From: CAYGKP01 sp964350605
Lineage (GTDB): Bacteria > Bacteroidota > Bacteroidia > Cytophagales > JAAEPT01
Direction of reading: 5' to 3'
Assembly: GCA_964350605.1 (NCBI GenBank)
Contig: CAYGKP010000041.1
Span: 1-15,454 of the forward strand
DNA length: 15,454 nucleotides
This document shows, piece by piece, positions 13,778 through 15,454 of this stretch. The position numbers and the translations under genes were made by a program. A model generated the notes under the pieces. That model did no database searches and was not told the DNA's origin. It saw nothing but the letters and a program-made list of their open reading frames with translations. Each line of letters opens with the position of its first letter. The stretch's first letter is position 1.

Positions 13778-13804
13778 GACGTGGGCTGTCCCGGACCGGG
13801 GACA
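13778..13804 (-). promoter_or_regulatory. Candidate ECF42-type promoter before YCII gene 1
   Basis: On the minus strand TGTCCC (13804-13799) is followed after 17 bases by CGTC (13781-13778). As I recall it, the published ECF42 target motif is TGTCGA at -35 and CGA/TC at -10, so the first four bases and the -10 agree. The predicted start would fall near 13770, giving a leader of about 35 bases. TGTCCC also forms an inverted repeat with GGGACA (13787-13804 on the plus strand, 6-base spacer), which could instead be a hairpin after the upstream membrane gene. Confidence 0.4.
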
Positions 13805-13821
13805 TGGGCGCAGGGAAAAAG

Positions 13822-14256
13822 TTAAACCGCGACCTGTTTTGGCTCAAAGTGCCTCTCCTTCAGTATCAGCAGTTCGATGATTAAACCGGGGACACCCCAA
13901 CACAGGGGGATGATCATCACGTAAAACGATCCCGCGGCCACACTGATGAGAAAGAAAATCACCAACACGATTGCTTTCAAGACGAAAAAGAACCGCTGAC
14001 GACGCAAGTGAACTGGCTGCTTCATGCCCCGAACGATGTTGATGCCTACCAAGCCAATGAGTGCATAAGGAATGGATGCGACAAGGGAAAACACGATGTA
14101 AAGTCCGAACGCGGCTGGGTTCGAAAAGTTGGAACTTTCATCGACAAGACCCATGCAGACAGTAAAGGGCAGAGCACCCACCACCACACTCAGCAGCCAG
14201 GCACCAGTCAAACGCAGCGCGGCTTGCTTGCCCGTCGTGCCGTTGGCCTCGCTCAT
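13822..14256 (-). CDS. Four-helix membrane protein, second of a paralogous pair
   Basis: 144 residues with hydrophobic segments at about 17-38, 49-74, 87-110 and 112-132. Characteristic stretches are A-W-L-L-S-V-V-V-G, S-I-P-Y-A-L-I-G-L-V-G-I-N-I-V-R-G, R-R-Q-R-F-F-F-V-L-K and I-P-L-C-W-G-V-P-G-L-I-I-E-L-L-I-L-K-E-R-H-F-E-P-K. These align along the whole length with the upstream gene (A-W-L-L-S-V-V-A-G, S-I-P-Y-A-L-M-G, R-R-K-R-F-F, V-W-G-I-P-G, M-V-K-E-K-H-F-E-G-K), so this is a tandem duplication. It overlaps that gene by four bases (ATGA), which implies translational coupling. I recognise no family and no catalytic residues. A heteromeric membrane complex formed by the two products is a reasonable inference from coupling and paralogy. 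Confidence 0.85.
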   Translation of the reverse strand: MSEANGTTGKQAALRLTGAWLLSVVVGALPFTVCMGLVDESSNFSNPAAFGLYIVFSLVASIPYALIGLVGINIVRGMKQPVHLRRQRFFFVLKAIVLVIFFLISVAAGSFYVMIIPLCWGVPGLIIELLILKERHFEPKQVAV

Positions 14257-14708
14257 GCTTTGACCTCCTTCCCCTCGAAGTGCTTCTCCTTAACCATCAA
14301 CATCTGGAGGATTCCCCCGGGGATGCCCCAGACCGGGAGGATGGCCAGGAAGACGTATTCACCACCCGCAAGGCAAATCAGGCCGATGATTGCCACGGCG
14401 ATCAGGTTGATGACCAGGAAGAACCGCTTGCGCCGCCACGAGACAGGCAGGTTCACTTGCCCCCGGGCGATGCTCAAGCCGATGATGCCCATCAGGGCGT
14501 AGGGGATCGAAGTGATGGCCGAGCCCAAGATCAGCAACAGGATAATCGCGCCGTCTTCCAGGCCATCCCCCATTACCAGGAAGCCCCCGGCTCCGACGAT
14601 CGAGCCGGCCACAACGCTCAGCAGCCAGGCGACGATGAACTTACCGACCGCTTGGCCGTAGCTGGTCCCCTGCTCGTTGAGGACGGGGGTAGTGAGGGTT
14701 TGTTCCAT
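14253..14708 (-). CDS. Four-helix membrane protein, first of a paralogous pair
   Basis: 151 residues, about 7 longer than its partner because of a soluble N-terminal tail (M-E-Q-T-L-T-T-P-V-L-N-E-Q-G-T-S-Y). Hydrophobic segments lie at about 24-46, 53-80, 95-115 and 117-138. Positively charged W-R-R-K-R after helix 2 and K-E-K-H-F-E-G-K at the C-terminus suggest that the ends face the cytoplasm. It ends by overlapping the start of the paralogous gene (ATGA at 14253-14256). The ATG at 14708 lies 54 bases after the stop of the HxlR-family gene with no clear terminator between, so the regulator and this pair could form one transcript. Family and function are unknown; the pair may be a small lineage-specific membrane family. 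Confidence 0.85.
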   Translation of the reverse strand: MEQTLTTPVLNEQGTSYGQAVGKFIVAWLLSVVAGSIVGAGGFLVMGDGLEDGAIILLLILGSAITSIPYALMGIIGLSIARGQVNLPVSWRRKRFFLVINLIAVAIIGLICLAGGEYVFLAILPVWGIPGGILQMLMVKEKHFEGKEVKA

Positions 14709-14762
14709 ACAGGAAAGCTAGTGACTCCCTATGAAACGTGGGAAAACCCTTTCTGGTCTAGC

Positions 14763-15188
14763 CTATTTCCAGTGTACGTGTTTGTACTGCTCGACCATTT
14801 GATCGATAAAGGCAGCTTTGTCTCGCTGCATAGCCACCAACATTTCGGTGTGCAGCATGGATTTGTGGAAGGGCCGCACGTTCTGGTCGCTCCACAGGAT
14901 GAGCTCGATGATGACAGGTGCCAAGTCGAGCCCCTGCTGGGTGAGCACGTAGAGCTTTGTTTTTCGGTTCTCTGGGTGGTCCTCCCGACGCAGTAGGCCG
15001 TTCGCTTCCAGCTTTCGAAGACGGTCGGCGAGGATGTTCGTTGAGATGGCCTCGTCGCTCTCCACAAACTCCTTAAATGTGGATTTCCCCTCCAGCAGAA
15101 TCAGCTTGACGATCACCAACGTCCAGCCGTCGCCAACCACATCCAAGGCGGACGTACAAGGGCAATTGCATCTGAATTTCTCCTCCAT
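14763..15188 (-). CDS. HxlR-family winged-helix transcriptional regulator
   Basis: 141 residues from ATG 15188. The sequence C-N-C-P-C-T-S-A-L-D-V-V-G-D-G-W-T-L-V-I-V-K-L-I-L at 7-31, F-K-E-F (the wing helix region), I-S-T-N-I-L-A-D-R-L-R-K-L-E-A-N-G-L-L-R-R near 48-68 and Y-V-L-T-Q-Q-G near 80-86 are HxlR hallmarks. The family binds DNA as a dimer and often senses quinones, aldehydes or oxidants through an N-terminal Cys; here three Cys lie in five residues. The tail of about 40 residues after the winged helix (F-H-K-S-M-L-H-T-E-M) is longer than in many members. A frame opening at TTG 15236 was rejected because it has no upstream room and the -7 element lies inside it. It is divergent from the lipoprotein gene at 15316, with an operator-like palindrome between them. 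Confidence 0.93.
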   Translation of the reverse strand: MEEKFRCNCPCTSALDVVGDGWTLVIVKLILLEGKSTFKEFVESDEAISTNILADRLRKLEANGLLRREDHPENRKTKLYVLTQQGLDLAPVIIELILWSDQNVRPFHKSMLHTEMLVAMQRDKAAFIDQMVEQYKHVHWK

Positions 15189-15196
15189 CACGAACG

Positions 15197-15204
15197 CAAA
15201 GGTA
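15197..15204 (-). promoter_or_regulatory. -7 promoter element (TACCTTTG) of the HxlR-family gene
   Basis: Exact TAnnTTTG match on the minus strand, only 8 bases before ATG 15188. The predicted transcription start then falls within a few bases of the start codon, meaning a leaderless or near-leaderless message. No -33 TTG at the usual distance was found. The extended string TACCTTTGCGT is identical at 3313-3323. Confidence 0.45.
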
Positions 15205-15247
15205 CGAAAGGCATCCTTTTTACTTTTGATTTGCAATTAATTCAGGT

Positions 15248-15274
15248 TAATAACTTGTGTTTTGCAAGTTATTA
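15248..15274. promoter_or_regulatory. Palindromic operator candidate between HxlR gene and divergent lipoprotein
   Basis: TAATAACTTG (15248-15257) and CAAGTTATTA (15265-15274) are perfect 10-bp inverted arms with a 7-base spacer. This size and AT-rich style fit HxlR/MarR-type dimer sites. A further half-site TAATAAC occurs at 15300-15306. The left arm contains the TTG used as the -33 element of the plus-strand promoter. Confidence 0.7.
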
Positions 15275-15284
15275 TCTACTATTG
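15255..15284 (+). promoter_or_regulatory. Promoter of the divergent lipoprotein gene (TTG-N19-TACTATTG)
   Basis: TTG (15255-15257), 19 bases, then TACTATTG (15277-15284), one mismatch from the Bacteroidota -7 consensus TAnnTTTG. The spacing is right and the ATG follows 32 bases later. The element overlaps the 15248-15274 palindrome, so a bound regulator would block it. Confidence 0.45.
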
Positions 15285-15315
15285 CTTTCAAATCGAAAGT
15301 AATAACCAGATCCTC

Positions 15316-15454
15316 ATGAAACACTTCTCAGCCCTCACCCTCTGCCTATTCTTGGTGGCTGCCTGCCAGACCGCCGAATCCACCACCACCGAAGAACCTG
15401 AAGCAACCGCTGATACCCTCACCCAGAAAGAAAAGGCCCTCGCCTTCGTCGGGG
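15316..15454 (+). CDS. Lipoprotein, C-terminus cut by window edge
   Basis: 46 residues are visible from ATG 15316. The signal peptide M-K-H-F-S-A-L-T-L-C-L-F-L-V-A-A-C has a clean lipobox (V-A-A-C, Cys17), followed by Q-T-A-E-S, a Thr/Glu-rich linker, and the start of a domain reading D-T-L-T-Q-K-E-K-A-L-A-F-V-G. The last stretch could open an NTF2/SnoaL-like domain, but too little is present to say. It is transcribed from the promoter at 15255-15284, probably under control of the divergent HxlR-family regulator, whose members commonly repress a neighbouring stress gene. I call it only as a secreted, lipid-anchored protein. Confidence 0.8.
   Translation, partial: MKHFSALTLCLFLVAACQTAESTTTEEPEATADTLTQKEKALAFVG

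Noticed and set aside
15189..15236. TTG start at 15236 for the HxlR-family protein
   Set aside because: It is preceded directly by an in-frame stop, is a weak start codon, and the -7 element lies inside this stretch; ATG 15188 gives the usual HxlR N-terminus. Some doubt remains.
1..15454. CRISPR array, tRNA, rRNA, transposase, phage or toxin-antitoxin genes
   Set aside because: No regularly spaced repeats, no cloverleaf-like sequence, and none of the open frames shows transposase, integrase, phage or toxin-antitoxin motifs.

Overview
The window looks like a chromosomal segment of a Bacteroidota bacterium with moderately high GC. Four observations point there: a secreted protein with a C-terminal type IX secretion (Por) sorting domain, lipoproteins that all read C-K-K plus acidic residues after the lipobox, a GatB in which the usual zinc-cysteine motifs are replaced (TKAYSS, QVSAINLAHPG), and -7 promoter elements of the TAnnTTTG type. 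A Saprospiria/Lewinella-like lineage is my guess from style only. Seventeen of nineteen genes lie on the minus strand. I see no tRNA, rRNA, CRISPR array, IS element or sign of a prophage, and no gene-free stretch longer than about 200 bases.

Left part (1-6539): a DUF2461 protein cut by the window edge, an 865-residue T9SS-exported adhesin-like protein, then a close-packed minus-strand run of a small membrane protein, gatB and a TlpA-like thioredoxin lipoprotein.

Middle part (6540-9951): three small lipoproteins that appear to be diverged paralogs (cysteine near the start of the mature domain, F-x-C near the end), each followed by a hairpin from one related family of CCCCTCC/GGAGGGG terminators. 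A TspO/MBR-family membrane protein on the plus strand is inserted among them. Each lipoprotein start is preceded by its own, different, inverted repeat.

Right part (9952-15454): a VOC-fold protein; then an ECF42-type sigma factor locus made of two YCII/DGPF-type proteins, the sigma factor with its long C-terminal helical extension, and two downstream membrane proteins of unknown function that look co-transcribed with it. A candidate ECF42-type promoter lies in front of the first YCII gene. Next comes a translationally coupled pair of paralogous four-helix membrane proteins, probably downstream of an HxlR-family regulator. The regulator is divergent from a lipoprotein gene cut by the right edge, and the shared intergenic region holds a perfect 10-bp-arm palindrome overlapping the lipoprotein promoter.

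The most promising material for new biology is the lipoprotein/terminator cluster, the two uncharacterised membrane proteins attached to the ECF42 sigma factor, and the HxlR-controlled divergent promoter. None of these can be proven new from sequence reading alone.
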